Assembly: GCA_965153455.1 (NCBI GenBank)
Contig: OZ234496.1
Coordinates: 8,641,863 to 8,705,862, forward strand
From: Sphagnum compactum
Lineage: Eukaryota > Bryophyta > Sphagnopsida > Sphagnales
Direction of reading: 5' to 3'
DNA: 64,000 bases
Shown here: positions 1-13,099 of the stretch, in pieces
How positions within the stretch are numbered: position 1 is the first letter of the stretch
Layout of the letters: each line of letters starts with the position of its first letter
The notes under the pieces: generated by a model
Database searches by the model: none
Seen by the model: the letters and a program-made list of their open reading frames with translations, nothing else
What the model was told of the DNA's origin: nothing
Translations under genes and position numbers: made by a program

Positions 1-3000
1 ACATGAAGACAAAATGCCCAATGCAACCTGTGCGTCTCCTAAGAAAGGAATATCATTGATATGTGGCACATCCTGAGATAAAACCTCATCCAAAAAAATG
101 CATGACAAAGTATTGAGAACCCACTAGGACACCCGAAATGTGTAAGCCATCTATGACCAAAATGTAGCCTTGAGGAATCTCTATGCTTGAAGAAATCCTT
201 AATGGACTCTAAAGTTTGTATTTTAACACTTTGACCCTAACTCAATTAGGGCTAATTAGGTCGAAAGGTGGTCAAAAGCAAGGACAATCTCGCTCATAAG
301 GCCCACAATGTGTGTATCGTCCACTAGGGATGGAAAAACACAATTGGGGGCTCACAGAATGGTCTTTAGGAATGTTTGATAATGGGCTAGGGCAAATAAA
401 AGACCTCCTACAAGGTCACCCTACCTCATGCCTAAAGATGACTCAAAAATGATGACATTTTCGTCATGTTGCCCATGTTAGTAATAAAAAGAAGAATAAG
501 CACCATAAAATAACTTAATAAAGGGGACAATCTTCGCTAAAGGTCCCTTAACATCTCACAATTTTTTAAAAATAATAGTTTGAAAAATGTTATTAAAAAT
601 GTTTTAGATGTCAACTTATAACATGACCCAATCAAGGTGTAGGTTGAAGAGGGCTTTGATGTTAAAAGGGATGGTCTCATAGCCTCAAGGGGTCAATACT
701 CCAAATTAATGGGGGGTTAAGTGCTCCTGAAATGGCCCACGGGAAGCTGAAGGACAATGGAGTGACTAATAAGTTGAAAAAACAGCTCACTTATGGAGAT
801 GAAGACCTCCGGTGTCCTTTGCCATAACCAACAATTAGCTAGCCCCCAGCAATAAAGCCATCGACTTAGGAATATCACCATGGGCAACAACAACCTAGAA
901 TAATTTTGAAAACCCTAAGGATGGGTCCTTTAGTATGAAACGTCCCAAGAGATGTTCATAAACCATCCCACATAGCCCACTCGAAAACAAATCAGGAGCA
1001 GTGGCTAAGGCCAATGCAAATAAAGTCTTATTTAAGCCAAAAATATGTTCAAGTTAATAATAAAAAATAAATGGAAGGACATGGTTTAATGGAAAGGGGT
1101 GTAGCTAATACAAAGCTACAATGGTGTCTTTTGAAGGAATAGCTAGCATCATGGGTTGAAGAGCTTTAGCAGCATGATTGTACTCTCCGACTCTACCCAA
1201 AATCAAATGTTGACAAAGACGAATGGTTGAAGATCGTTCAAAAAGTGATGGGAACAGGGACCACATATGGCATGAAAAGATTCTTTGAGAAAAGAAGATT
1301 AGTTGCCTACCATAAACCTCCTAAGGTGGGCATAAACCTCTTGCTAACATAAACAACCTCCTCAAGTATAATGTAAGCACCAACATGGCAACAGGAAGGA
1401 AAAGGAACCATGTTGATTCATCCATCGAATCTCCAGCAATTCGGTTAAAGGGTAAGCAAAATGCATGCATGACCTCATCTTAATGGCTTGAGGGATCTTT
1501 TGAAACAAATGAAAGCACGCCAAACCTCAAAAAACCCAAAATGAAATTAGACTAAGTTCGAAGGCAACCCAAGAAACAAGGGGGATAAAACCAAGATGTA
1601 ACACAAAAGGGGAAAACACCTGCACAAACAAAGCAACTTAGCTAGCCTAGGAGACAAGGCTGACATGACAGTGAACACTCTTAACATGCTTTGAGAGACC
1701 ACTTAAGTGTAAAGGCTAGAATAATGTGGACAAGGGCCATTTCGAAGTAGTGGAGGATCAAAAAGGGAGCTATACAAAACAAAAAGCTACACCCAAAAAA
1801 CACTAAGACACAAAAGCCCAAGCAAGCCCAAAAAAGAAAAATAAAATCTTGCTATTGCATAAACGTGTTAGCGATGACGGGCCTAATCGTTGTAGGGACA
1901 CAACAGTGATGGTGGGCTCGATGCACCACCCAAACCCCATTTTTTGTTCATTGTGTTGAGCTCAAACTACTCCATTTTCCCCTTTGTTTTTCTCTTCTCA
2001 CTTACACATCTTTCATGCATTTTTTTCCTCCTTTCGCTATTTAAGCCACCATCGTTTTTGCTCCCATAATTTGCAAAACTACCATATGTTGTTCTCCTTC
2101 TTCCATAAATGTGGATATTGTGTATCCACATGCTTGTTATGGGAATGAATTTTTGGATTGTCATTTAATGCAATGACACTTTGGTTGTTTTGAAAACAAT
2201 ATAAAAAAGTCTCGGAAATTTAATGATGAACTTATGACCTTGAACCAAGGAGGGGGTACTTTGGGTCTATAATTTTAATGCACTAGGTTTCTTTTACTAT
2301 ATTAATAACACTAGTGTTGTTTTTAAACCATAGAAGGATTAAGTTACATTATGGACACTATGCTAGGTCTTTAAGTATAATAATGAATGAAGTGTTGTTT
2401 ATGACCATGCCATGTCACATGACTTCCACGCATCTTATAACATAGAGCCAGCCCATATTAAGTCCTTGGCACTATATGCACCCCCTTTCTTAGGTCTTGA
2501 ACATATGCATGTCTTCCATAATGGGAGAATAAAAGAATGTGTCAAAAATAGAAATTTTTACAACCTTCATACATTTACAACAATGGTTCATTTATTACCA
2601 AATTGCAAACCTTGAAAGCTTAATTGTGAAAACTAATTAAAATTTAAGTCTTTGACTTTCAAAACATAACAATATTACATAATGTAGCTTGCTTTAACAA
2701 AGGTGACCTACTTATGGCAGTTGAAAATTTCAATAAAAAATGCAAAAATGACATGACAAAATATGTCAAATGATCGTGCCATGTTTAAACATAAAACACA
2801 CATGTATAAGTTCTAACTTAACCGTTTGGCACCTATTTCAACATGAAAGAAAAAATAACACTAACTGACTCGACTTAACAAGATTTAACAAGGCTATTCT
2901 TAATCATATTCAACCATGAATAGGAAAAATCTTAAATCATTCAACCAAGGCTAGGCAAAACACAATGAATTACATATAATATTTAATCAAAGTTGGAGGT

Positions 3001-5098
3001 TGAAAAATTGGTTTGTGGATTTGTGAATATCTTGAATGAAGATGGTGTTAGGTATTTATCACAAAAAACTAATTTTTTTGTTGGACCTAGTAATTTTCTT
3101 GTGTTTTGGGGGCTTATCCCCAAGGAGTGTTGTAGAGTCCCATCATTCTAGGTGTTATGAGATGAATTGGAATGTAACATGAGTGAGTTTTTGTGCATGT
3201 TTTCATGTGTGTGATTTGCTAGTTTGATTAATGTTGGGCATTGATTCACTAGGTGCACAACAATGAAAAGATTGAAAGATCTCTAGATAGTTTTTGAATA
3301 TCCTTAGGTTGGGTTTGTTATTGGTATCATCATTTTTGTGGTTGCCCATGTGCTTGTTTTTGTTGTTGTTGCAATTGTTGCCTACTATGGTTGAATTTGT
3401 TGTAGTCAAAAAAATTATTCTTTTGTAATAGCAAGCATCCTATCATTGATGCACACCACATTTCTTTGGTAGTTATTTGTAATTATAAATTATTTCATTT
3501 TTATTAGCAAAAATCACATATATGTTATTATTTTATTTTTTAGTAACACTTGGAAATACATAATGTATTGTAAAATTGAAACAGTTGAGATCACTAAATT
3601 GTAGGATTCAAACATGCTCACCAATTATGAATATCATTATCATGGTATCCAATATCAATTGTAGATGGTTTCCCATGCATCTTTGTTAAAAAAACTAGAA
3701 TTCATTATATGCAAAAAATTTAGATTTTGCATTAAAATTATTTTCTTAAATATTTATGCACTAAAATGTGAACATATCTATAATGAACCTTTTTTCATAA
3801 GGATTTTTTTGTTGTCTATAGCAACAAATCACATTCAAGGGTCTCCAACCAAAGGGAACCAATATGGTGGAAAAGGCTATCCACATGAAAACAACAACTA
3901 ACATGATGAAAGAAGTTATCCATATCCACAACCAACATGGTGGAGGATATACACCTACAAGAGACAACCAGAATGGTCCAAACTATTGGAACATAGGAGA
4001 CAACTAAAATAGGCATTGCCACACCACCTACATGCCATCACAAGTAGTTATGGGTGAAAGCACACTATGCTGCCCAAAAATTGTCGTCACAAACATAGAA
4101 ATTTTGCATTTGGTTTTTTTGGTACATGTGGAGATCACATTTTGAATTGTTTTTGCTCATTTCAAGTATATTGCACTAACTTTAGACTTTAAAATGTTTA
4201 TTTAAAAATAAAATCCAACAAACATTTACAAACTTGAACATGTGAAATATATTTGCGTTCAAATAAATATGTTACAAAGTATGAAAAATTGCAAATATAT
4301 TTCAAAACTAAGGTTGCAAAATGGAGTTTTGTAATGAGTGATATTGATATACATTAATTAAATCTAGGACCATTTACCAGTTAAAAAGTTTTGGTTGACA
4401 ATCCATTGAAAAATGTGTTTTTTGCACTTTTTGAGTAATAAATGCATTTAATAAACTCTTATTTTTGCTAAAACCATTACCTTAAGGGAAAAAAAAAGAT
4501 TTTATAGGTGGGCATTATATTATTTTTTCATTTTTCTTTGGTTTTATAATGTGTCATGAATCACAAGCATGGGGCCCCTATGGTTGTTGAAAAAATGTAT
4601 GTTATATATTTGATGCACATTCATTTTATTCAATTTCCTTTTCATCTAACCATGGGTCAAACTTAATTTTGATTTAAAATGAATTTTAAGTTCCAAAATG
4701 TTGTCATGCACATTCTAATTTTTTTTCTTATGTGTAGGGTTTTTAAAAGATGCCACTAAGATTTCAACTTATTGTATACCTATCATATTTGTTATACATC
4801 ACTTTTTGGGGTGAAAAGTGGTGAAAAATGGCTCACTTGTATTGTGTTTTCACCCTTATTTTGATATGGCATATGTGATACCTATGAATATTCACAATTA
4901 TGATATTCTAAAATAACTAGGACAATTGACAAGAAATGTGTTGCCTTTGGATAAAACTTCTAACAAAAATCAAAAAACTTTTAGTTTTTCCAATTGGAGG
5001 GATATTATTTAGTGGCCTAAGTCCTTTCCACTTAGCATAGGCCTTGAAATAACATGACCATTTTTCTATTCAAGGTTCATGTTTTTTGAAAATATGCC
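1..5098. other. AT-rich non-genic DNA
   Basis: I see no credible coding region here. Reading frames are short, lack recognisable motifs and appear at random on both strands. Near 3,840-4,020 there are imperfect repeats of a TATCCACAT/CAACATGGTGG-like phrase that could be a relic of a low-complexity coding sequence, but stops occur every few dozen codons. The rest is featureless AT-rich plant-type intergenic DNA. Confidence 0.6.
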
Positions 5099-5480
5099 TC
5101 AAGGTGGCTCAAGCTTCTTGGGCATGGGCTTCTCGAACCATGAATGGACTAATCTATGTTTTTCTTGCAATGTCCCAAGCTTTTAGGAGATAGGGTCAAA
5201 GTGGCTCGAACCTCTTTGTTGTGGGCAAGTGGCTTTCTTAGATCAGTGAAAATGGGCCAATCTAGGTATTTTTAATGAGATTTCAAGCTTGTTGGACATA
5301 AGATCAAGGTGGTTTGGGCTTCTTAAGCATGGGCTTAGGCTTCTTGGAGCAAGGATGGACTAGTCCAAATCCTTTTGGTGAGGTCACAACCTTCTTGGAC
5401 ATGGTTTTAGCCTCTTGAACACATGCCATCTTGGTTTAGGCTTCTTGAACTTGGACCTCGGTTTCTTGGACATAGGGCTC
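5099..5480. repeat. Degenerate ~100-bp tandem repeat
   Basis: Units begin with a TCAAGGTGG-like phrase at 5,099, 5,196 and 5,304 (spacing 97 and 108) and continue with GGCTTCTTGGrCATGGGC-like text. The phrase decays further towards 5,480. Copies are clearly related by eye but strongly diverged. No reading frame crosses the array. Confidence 0.6.
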
Positions 5481-6257
5481 AACTAAACCAAAGCTTTACA
5501 ACTAGATGAAAAACCCCCAATATGGATGAAGTTGTATGAAGTATATGATTATTAATAAAAAATATAATATACAAATTGTCAATGCCTTAGGGCATGCATG
5601 CATGGACTTTTAAACTTAGGGTTAGTATTGCATGGACTATTTTAGATTCAAGGTTTGTTGGGGTGATTGAAAAACCTCTGTGGATTTGAGTTCATGAACC
5701 TAATATTTTCTTAGGTCTACCCCTTGGTTTTTTAGAAATATTTTGAGATTTTCAACAATTACATGGCATATTTGACTATCATTGAACAAAACTGGGGGGC
5801 CATTAAGTCTTAACACAAGAATGGCTCTCTTGTTATTCCCCTAGGGAGGTCATGTCCATTTTATTCCAAATGACATGCAAAAAAAATATAAGGCACAATT
5901 TATTGACAGAAAATATAATTTATAATTTACTTAAATATAAATAAGGTGCTTATAATTGATTAAGATAGTATATTTACAAATAATTTTATCATATTTTTAA
6001 ATATACCTAAAATATGCCATTATTTCATAGCAAACTAAAAAATATTCATTTATTTTAAATATTTCCTAAAATATACAAGGAGTGACCTCCCTAAGATTAT
6101 TCCATATAGGTCATTAAGGAGAATATGATATAATGCATTCAAAGGATAAGTCATCAAAGTGAGTGTTGCACTTTGAAATGTGTATAATACAAATGTGAAA
6201 ATTTGTTTATATCTTATTTTTCAACCTAGTAATTATTCATTTGATTTAATTGACTTG
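5481..6257. other. AT-rich non-genic DNA
   Basis: Nothing recognisable. A and T homopolymer runs and short random reading frames only. Confidence 0.5.
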
Positions 6258-6462
6258 TAGTTGAACACCACCATATGATGACACGTAGGGATGTGTTGTA
6301 CTAAATGTTTTTGAACAACACCACCACCATGCATTGCATGAGCAAAACAACACATAGGGATGTGCCTCACAATGGCTAATGTTTTTTAACAACACCACCA
6401 TGCATTGTGTGAGTGAACGATGCATAAAGATGTGCCCTACAGTGACAAATGTTTTTTTAACC
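6258..6462. repeat. ~70-bp tandem repeat, three copies
   Basis: The phrase AGGGATGTG recurs at 6,287 and 6,356 and as AAAGATGTG at 6,426 (spacing 69 and 70). Each is accompanied by AACAACACCACCA and CATGCATTG. A short minus-strand reading frame crosses the array, but only as a by-product of the repetition. Confidence 0.6.
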
Positions 6463-9400
6463 ATCTACTATGGTTTAGGTGTGAAAAAGCTTTATGAACA
6501 TGAATGGAGCTCAACAATGGTCTTGGTAATTTGTGTTTAGGAACATGTTTAATCATCTTCTAATTATGTTTAGTTTTCCTATGTGTAGCATTTGATTCTA
6601 AAGTTTTGTTAGTAGTGTTGATATTTGGTGTGATTGCATGGTTATTGTGGCTTGCATTTGCCTCTTGTTTTGCTTGCAAGGGTCAGCATGTGTTGTCTTA
6701 TAAAATGGTGGAATTGAAAGCTTTGTGAAATGATGATCTATTGAATCAACAAAGTTTGTGACATCATGTTTGCATCAAGTTTATGTTTCTAGATTTGCAA
6801 TATGACAAGGCACCTCAAAATTCTTGTGCACGACAAAAGGGTTTTTCAAATTGTTGCCATGCCACCACCACTTGTATCAAGAGAGTAGTTGAATTTTTTT
6901 GTCCACAATAACAATTCAACCTAGATTGCTAAAGTTGAATATCTAATTCTTGAGGTGCATCAGATTTTAACTAAATTTTATTTTTTGTTTGTGTTTATGG
7001 TGTTCCATCAACTTGTGTTCTAATTCATATTTTTCTTTTGAGTTCAAAAAAGTACATAGTGAATTATGGAAGACATTAAGTGCAAAAGTGAGTATTGTTA
7101 AAGTGGGGTCATTATTAACAAGTTGTTTCACAAGAGCGATTTGGTAATTACTACAAGAAAGTTGAGTTCATTTGGGTTGAAAATCAACAAGCTAAGGGTT
7201 TGTTATTGTTGGGGGAGCTAGGTTCCTTCCCCTTGCTCAAATCTACAACAAAAATCACAACATGAATATCCACAAAAGCTTAAGTTCTTGTCTTTTCTTC
7301 CTCTTGGCTAATGCAAGGAAGACAAACATGCAATAGCCAAAGACATTTTGGAGAAAAGAAAATCAAACAATGCATCTTGTCATATGTTAGTAAAAAATGA
7401 GACTTTTTGTATTAAAAAAAATTAGGGCGCACAAATATACATGGCTTGAAGCCGTAGACTCTAGATAAATCTAAAACAAATACATATAAAAATTTGTATA
7501 ATTAAATTTCATGCATTAAAATGTTATTATGTATCATTTAAGTTTGCAAAGAAATCAATTTCACATGTCTTTCATTTCATTTCATTATGATGTAAAACCT
7601 ACCAAACTTTATCAACCCCAAGAAGGGGAAGTATAGAAAGAAAGGACCTAAGTCCCAAATGAAATGCAAAAGACAGGTCTATAAGATTGGTGAGATACTT
7701 CAAGTCCCACTATTTATTTATTGATTATTGAGGGCAATGCACCCATCATCACAAAAATATTATTTGAGCATTGGACATGCCCAAAATAGAATCATATGGT
7801 AAAGCTTCCCTTTTGCGTACCTTTAAATCTTGTGGCATTTGAACGTCGTGCAAACACTATGGGACAAATTTTTGTGGTGTGGAGGTCATCTTGCATCACC
7901 AAGAAGATCCATTTTATGAGTAGCACTGGATGTTTTTTTGCCACCAAGTGATGAAAATTTGCCGCAAAAAATCAGCTGCTTTAAATGTTATAAATATCCC
8001 ACCATTTCAGGCTAACTCAGATCTCTAAGTCCAAAATTTTCATTTCCCAGGTTAATTGTAGTCTCTAATATGAGGCCTCCTTCAAGAGGGGAAGGTACTG
8101 AGTGCAGGTGCTGGTTCACCCTGGCCATATATTTCCAGCAGAGGCAAGCAGCTCAAACTAGGGAGTATGCTTCGACAGGAACCTGGCCCGACCCCTTAAC
8201 CACATGCAGGATCACCAAGGATCTCTCAAATATAAGCCTCAAATAAATTCAACTTTTATTTGTTAAGTCTGAAACTTGCAGAACTGCAGTGTGCAGCAAT
8301 TACAACAATTGACTCATCTGTTGTGAACCTAACAGCTCTGTCCATTATCATCTAAAGATCAAACTTCAAACTTGCACCAACAGTTAAAATAGGAAATGTT
8401 CGATGACGTACCCAAAAACTAAACTCACAGTTGTTCACAGGGACACCTGGTGAAGATTCCTCAACTGCGGAACCCATGCAAAAAAGAGAAAAGGAAAAAA
8501 GAAAAGTGGAAAACTCGAAGGGGGTGGGGGGTGGGTGGTCCTGGAAACTAAAACTACATCCATTGCCCCACATCTCTACTTTAGGAGATGAAAGCCAATA
8601 AAGCCCTCGATGACAAGTTGTTGACGTAAATCTATATAGGATGGAGTGACGTCAACTACCTAATATGCTGCCCAATATCTTTTACTTGCAACTCACAATG
8701 TGCTTCCAGTTCGTGACATATGGTATCCACAGCTGGACACAGGATTCCCGAATGCGGTTAAGCCAGTCGTACTGCATCCTGAGGTTTCCTTTTATCTACT
8801 TCAAAGTTGAATCCATAGTTTCTCTTGCTGCCAAAATTTTGGCAATTTAAAATGAAAATTTCAAAAAAAACTTATTTTGTAGCATTTCAACAGGCAGATT
8901 TTCTTTTAAAAAGAAAAAGTCACTGGATCGCTTTACTTGGTTCCAGTACTTAAGTAGCCAGAAATATAGAAAGATGATTAAAAATTTGTGCTTCATATGT
9001 AAGTTATGGTCAGATTTGACTAAAAGGAGTACATCCCATGTCTTTGGCTCACCCACTATCGAATCACAATTAATTTGTCAAATTCAGGGTGAGTGGCTTT
9101 CTATGTTCACCTCACTATTTCTCAACCCCGCTTTGAAAGAACAGGTACCCAGCAGTTGCAGGTGTAGACAATTTATGTGATCAGGACCCAGTGAGAATAT
9201 CTTTGCACTTGTACAACTGATTTTTTAGGTTATGTGAGCAACATTTGCTGGTCTGGTGGGTATCACCAGATTTATCGAGATTTTGGGGGTGGCAGCACCC
9301 ACCAGAAAAGTGGGAAATCCTTTTGAATAATGAGCCAGTGTCTCAACATTTGAGGTAGAAACATTATTGGTGAGAGGTTGCACAAATACTGGGGCAGTGG

Positions 9401-10419
9401 CAAGGTGTCCTGCCTGCTAACCATGATCTCCTATTGTTTGTATCATCCTCACTCAAATAGTTGGGGTGTGTTTATGTAAAAAATTATGACATTTGCCCAC
9501 TCTTTTAGTGGTCGTCCTCATGCCCTCTACCCCCCCCATCTGGAGATTCTGACAAGACTAACAAATAAATAGTCGCCTTACCTCAAAAAGCGGTTGCACA
9601 AGTGTACAAAGAAGTTTCACTGAATATCCAGTCAATTAACCCTTTGCACCTGCTAGGTTTGGGTTGGCAAAAATGAGGTGAACATAGAAGCGCTTTTGCC
9701 ATCATTTGACTAAATTAATTACCATTGAATAGTCAGTGACTGGAAGACATGGAAATATACCCTAAATATTCCTATCGATGCTTGCAAGCCGCTTTTTCTA
9801 CATATTCCAAGTTCTTATGGGCCATGGCCACTTAGGATGCACAAAAAAGTTCCCAAAAAGCCACCGCTTGAAACTTCCCTCTACTTTCATTGCTGATAAA
9901 CTCATGATCTACAACACTAGGCTGGACACATGTATGACCAGATTTCGAGGAGTTTACAAACCCACTAGCCAGGTGTGATCAATTAAACGAGCTCTCAGTA
10001 TCCATTGCAAATAGTTTGGGCCATGTGCTTTTCTAGTAGTGCTCGTGGTTGTAGCCTTTCAGTGTTCCTTCAGTTAGTACATATCTTTCATATGCACAAA
10101 GCAATTCAATGTTATTGGTTTTTTGATGTCACTGGATAATTTGCAACAAACATCTCTGTTGATGATACATGCTTTAGATCTTTGTGTAGCCAGTGAGTCA
10201 TAGTTGGGACTAAATCCTCATTTTCTATGGTTGTAAGAGTTTGTAGGAATACTATGTTCTGGAGGCCCATGTAATTATATTGTGTGTAGAACTCCTGTAG
10301 TGAAAATTCCGTCAATTTGATGTTGTTTTGATCTTGACATGATAAGTTTGCTCTATGATTTTGTCAATTGTGTAGTTCAACTAGTTGGAGTCAATTTATT
10401 GTAAGTAGTGCCATTAACC
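6463..10419. other. Non-genic DNA and 5' flank of the methyltransferase gene
   Basis: No coding region is supported. From about 8.0 kb onwards the composition is less AT-skewed and less repetitive than to the left, which fits a gene-proximal flank. A G-rich run at 8,520-8,538 is listed separately. The last few hundred bases would hold the promoter and any 5' UTR of the methyltransferase. AG dinucleotides with pyrimidine stretches lie just before the ATG, so a 5' UTR intron cannot be excluded, but no TATA box stands out. Confidence 0.5.
8520..8538 (+). other. G-rich run with quadruplex potential
   Basis: Three adjacent G tracts of 5, 6 and 3 bases plus a final GG are separated by single T bases. 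Splitting the six-base tract gives four GGG runs, enough for an intramolecular G-quadruplex on the plus strand. It stands out in an otherwise AT-rich region. No function is implied by position: the nearest start codon is about 1.9 kb downstream. Confidence 0.4.
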
Positions 10420-11307
10420 ATGGCTGGATCCAATGAAATGGATAAAGTGAGTTTTACTGCAGATTTGTTAGTTGTAGCACGAACTTTGACAGACATTCCT
10501 TATTCGCAAGAGATCTATGAAGTTTTGTTGGAGAAAAGAAAGGGTACACAAACGGAAATTGATTTTGAAAAAGAATTCCAGTCTAGAAAGGCTTTTATCA
10601 CCCCTAGGTTCGAGTGTCGTTATAAGCTTTCTAACAAATTAATGAAAGAAAATGGAGCAATTAAAGTGCTTGAACTTGCTTCTGGGCTTGCTCCACGAGG
10701 TCTTCAATGGACTGAAAATCCAAATGTCACTTATGTTGAGTTTGATTTACCACGCAAAATTGAAGAAAAACGTCAAGTTGTGGAAAAGCTTCTTTCTCAT
10801 TCAAAGATGAAACCACGTCCCAATCTTTACTTTGAGGCAGGAGATGTACTTAATCGAGAGGATATGATTACAGCAGTCTCACACTTTCACATAGGGGATG
10901 GTCCGATCATCATCATCAATGAAGGACTTCTTCGATACCTTACTCATGATCAAAAAAAGATAATGGCTGGAAACATCAAGTACCTTTTGGAGCGTTTGGG
11001 CGGATGTTGGATCACTCCAGATGTTAATTCTCCATATGTTAATCAATCTGATCCAATTTCAGGACTTGAGAGGATTAAAGCTCAAAAAGATTATTTGCAG
11101 TCCAAAGGCATTCACACACAAGCATTTGAAAGTGTTGCAATTGCAAAAAGCTTTTTTGAGGAGCTTGGGTTCTTTGTTGAACAACGTTTTTGCAAAGAAG
11201 TTTTGCCAGAACTGGTATCTTCATCTCGTTTAAATGTATCTCAAGATGAGCTTGAAAATGGTGTAGGCTCTCAAATATCATTTGTGATGAGATGCAAATC
11301 TACCTAG
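10420..11307 (+). CDS. PF04072/COG3315-type SAM-dependent methyltransferase
   Basis: This is an intact, intronless reading frame of 295 codons. I start it at ATG 10,420 because its context (ACCATGG) is an ideal plant initiation site; the frame stays open four codons upstream but only to a GTG. The protein shows the class I SAM-binding layout of the leucine carboxyl methyltransferase-like family: motif I VLELASGLAPRG at residues 83-94, an acidic strand YVEFDLP at 105-111, FEAGDVLN at 138-145 and the family signature NEGLLRYL at 167-174. Family members methylate carboxyl or hydroxyl groups; this substrate is unknown. There is no signal peptide or membrane segment, so a cytosolic soluble enzyme is likely. 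The SGLAPRG form recalls bacterial COG3315 proteins more than eukaryotic LCMT1. With the lack of introns this suggests transfer from bacteria or a retrocopy (inference). It has no gene neighbour within 25 kb. Confidence 0.85.
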   Translation: MAGSNEMDKVSFTADLLVVARTLTDIPYSQEIYEVLLEKRKGTQTEIDFEKEFQSRKAFITPRFECRYKLSNKLMKENGAIKVLELASGLAPRGLQWTENPNVTYVEFDLPRKIEEKRQVVEKLLSHSKMKPRPNLYFEAGDVLNREDMITAVSHFHIGDGPIIIINEGLLRYLTHDQKKIMAGNIKYLLERLGGCWITPDVNSPYVNQSDPISGLERIKAQKDYLQSKGIHTQAFESVAIAKSFFEELGFFVEQRFCKEVLPELVSSSRLNVSQDELENGVGSQISFVMRCKST

Positions 11308-11734
11308 ATAGTTCTCTTATAAGACATTATTATTATTTTATGTTCTTATCATTAAGTCTTATATTTCTTTGTATTTATGTGATTTTTGCATCTATGTTGC
11401 CAAACTACATTGGTGCATAAATGTCATCATTGTTTTGTGCAATGTTATAAATTCTTGTACAAATTTTTATACTTTCAAACATATGTTGCACCATCTTTTT
11501 TGAAAAGCCTCAACATAACTTTTGTTGTTATTTTCAAGGTTTTTCACAATTCAAATTTTTCATTCCTCTTTTATGAAATGAAAGGAAACACAATGATTAC
11601 TCTTTGTTTTGGTCCTTCGTTTCAAGTTTCCCATGTGAGATTTTGCATTCAATGTTGAAATTTGCTATATGACTAGTTTATTTTTACATGCTATCATGTG
11701 AATTTCCCTTCTGAAACAATTTTCCTATGATTCT
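11308..11734. other. 3' flank of the methyltransferase gene
   Basis: AT-rich sequence following the TAG stop. T-rich and TTATTATTATT-like stretches fit a plant 3' UTR, but I see no canonical AATAAA in the first 300 bases. No other gene is visible. Confidence 0.4.
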
Positions 11735-11990
11735 CCTACCTACCTATGTTTTTAGATGTACATACCTATTTATGTAAAATATAGGTAGGTATGTAAATAG
11801 ATAGTAGGTAGGTAGGCAGGTAAGTAGGTATATATAGATATGTAGGTAGATAAATAGGTAAGTAAGTAGGCAGGTAGACGGTAAGTACGTAGATAGGTAA
11901 GACATATTTTGGTAAATAAGTATGAAGGACGTAGGTAGGTATATGTTAGGTAAGTAGGTAAGTAGGTAACATAATAGGCATAATAAGTAG
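11735..11990. repeat. Degenerate TAGG/GTAG tetranucleotide block
   Basis: Dense runs of TAGG, GTAA and TAGA with interruptions. The left edge (about 11,740-11,775) reads CCTACCTA and the rest reads TAGGTAGG, so the motif switches strand near 11,775. This creates an inverted repeat: ACATACCTA at 11,760 faces TAGGTATGT about 20 bases later. Confidence 0.7.
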
Positions 11991-13090
11991 GTTAACTAAC
12001 TAAATTAATATGACCAATTTGACTAAGCATGGCCATTCAATATGGCTGATTTGACTAAGCCATGGGCATCTTGATGGACCATTTTAAAATTTTGTCCCTT
12101 TTTACTAGATGTACGATTTAAAACTTGGTCAAAATGGTCACTTTAATAAAAAAAACCCACCAAGATAACCATGTGCTTTTCATGCCCCATGCCTATGTAG
12201 TCAAAATGGACATTCTTTTGATCAATGTAGACACTTTAATCAAGTTGAACCTTTTGAAAAGCTATGATTTAAAGTAATGACATTAGTTCATAACTTATCA
12301 CCATAACATAACATAAAAAAAAACAAGGAAGGACCAAGAAACTACCTTTTATTTCTTGTGTAAAAGTTCTTTTGGACTTCTTCATGATCATTTTCTTCTT
12401 GAGTTATTTTATCTAGCTATATATCCCCCTTCCTTTCATCTTGTCAATACATTACTTTAAAGTTGTGCAACTTGGGGTAAAATTCATTGTTTTGCAATGT
12501 TTATTGAAGGAATTGCATTGATTTATTGAAGGTTACCATTTATTAGACTTTGTTTGTTTTCCAAATATTTCACATTTGTATAAAGTTTAAAAATTGTTCA
12601 CATATTTCCAATTTTTGAAGAAATTGTCAAAATTCAAAAAAAATTAAAAATGTTTTGCCATGTTTTAAATTGGATTTTAGTTTGTAACATTTGTTCATTT
12701 TTTGGATAGGTTTCATGTTTTTTTTTTCCATTTGATGTTAAATTTTTCTTGGGGTGCTCATAATTGATATAATATTAAAAACAAGGAAGAAAAACAGAAA
12801 ACAACTCAATGAGGGTTACTTCAACTTACATTGATAATATAAGTAACCCAATCATTTCATTAACATTTATTACAGCAAAAACTATTGAAATTAAAAAAAG
12901 TTAATTTGAAATTTTCCAGTTTGCAAAATATGTTCTTAAAATATTTCTCTTGATAGTGGTTTTCAAATAATAAAACTTAAGGAACTAGTGGAAGACTTAG
13001 GGTGATTCAACATATATTTGGGATGTAATTTTTCCACAATTGCAAAAATTAAACTATCAGATTGCAATGATCAAATGTAGATTAAAATCT
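11991..13090. other. AT-rich flank with GTCAAAATGG phrases
   Basis: No gene seen. The segment 12,000-12,260 carries GGTCAAAATGG, CACTTTAAT and CAAGTTGAAC phrases that also follow the TAGG block at 24.1-24.3 kb. The two blocks therefore probably belong to one dispersed element family. Confidence 0.4.
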
Positions 13091-13099
13091 AGATGTTGA

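Noticed and set aside
10408-10419. Upstream GTG start for the methyltransferase
   Set aside because: GTG is not a normal nuclear start and the ATG four codons later has an ideal context.
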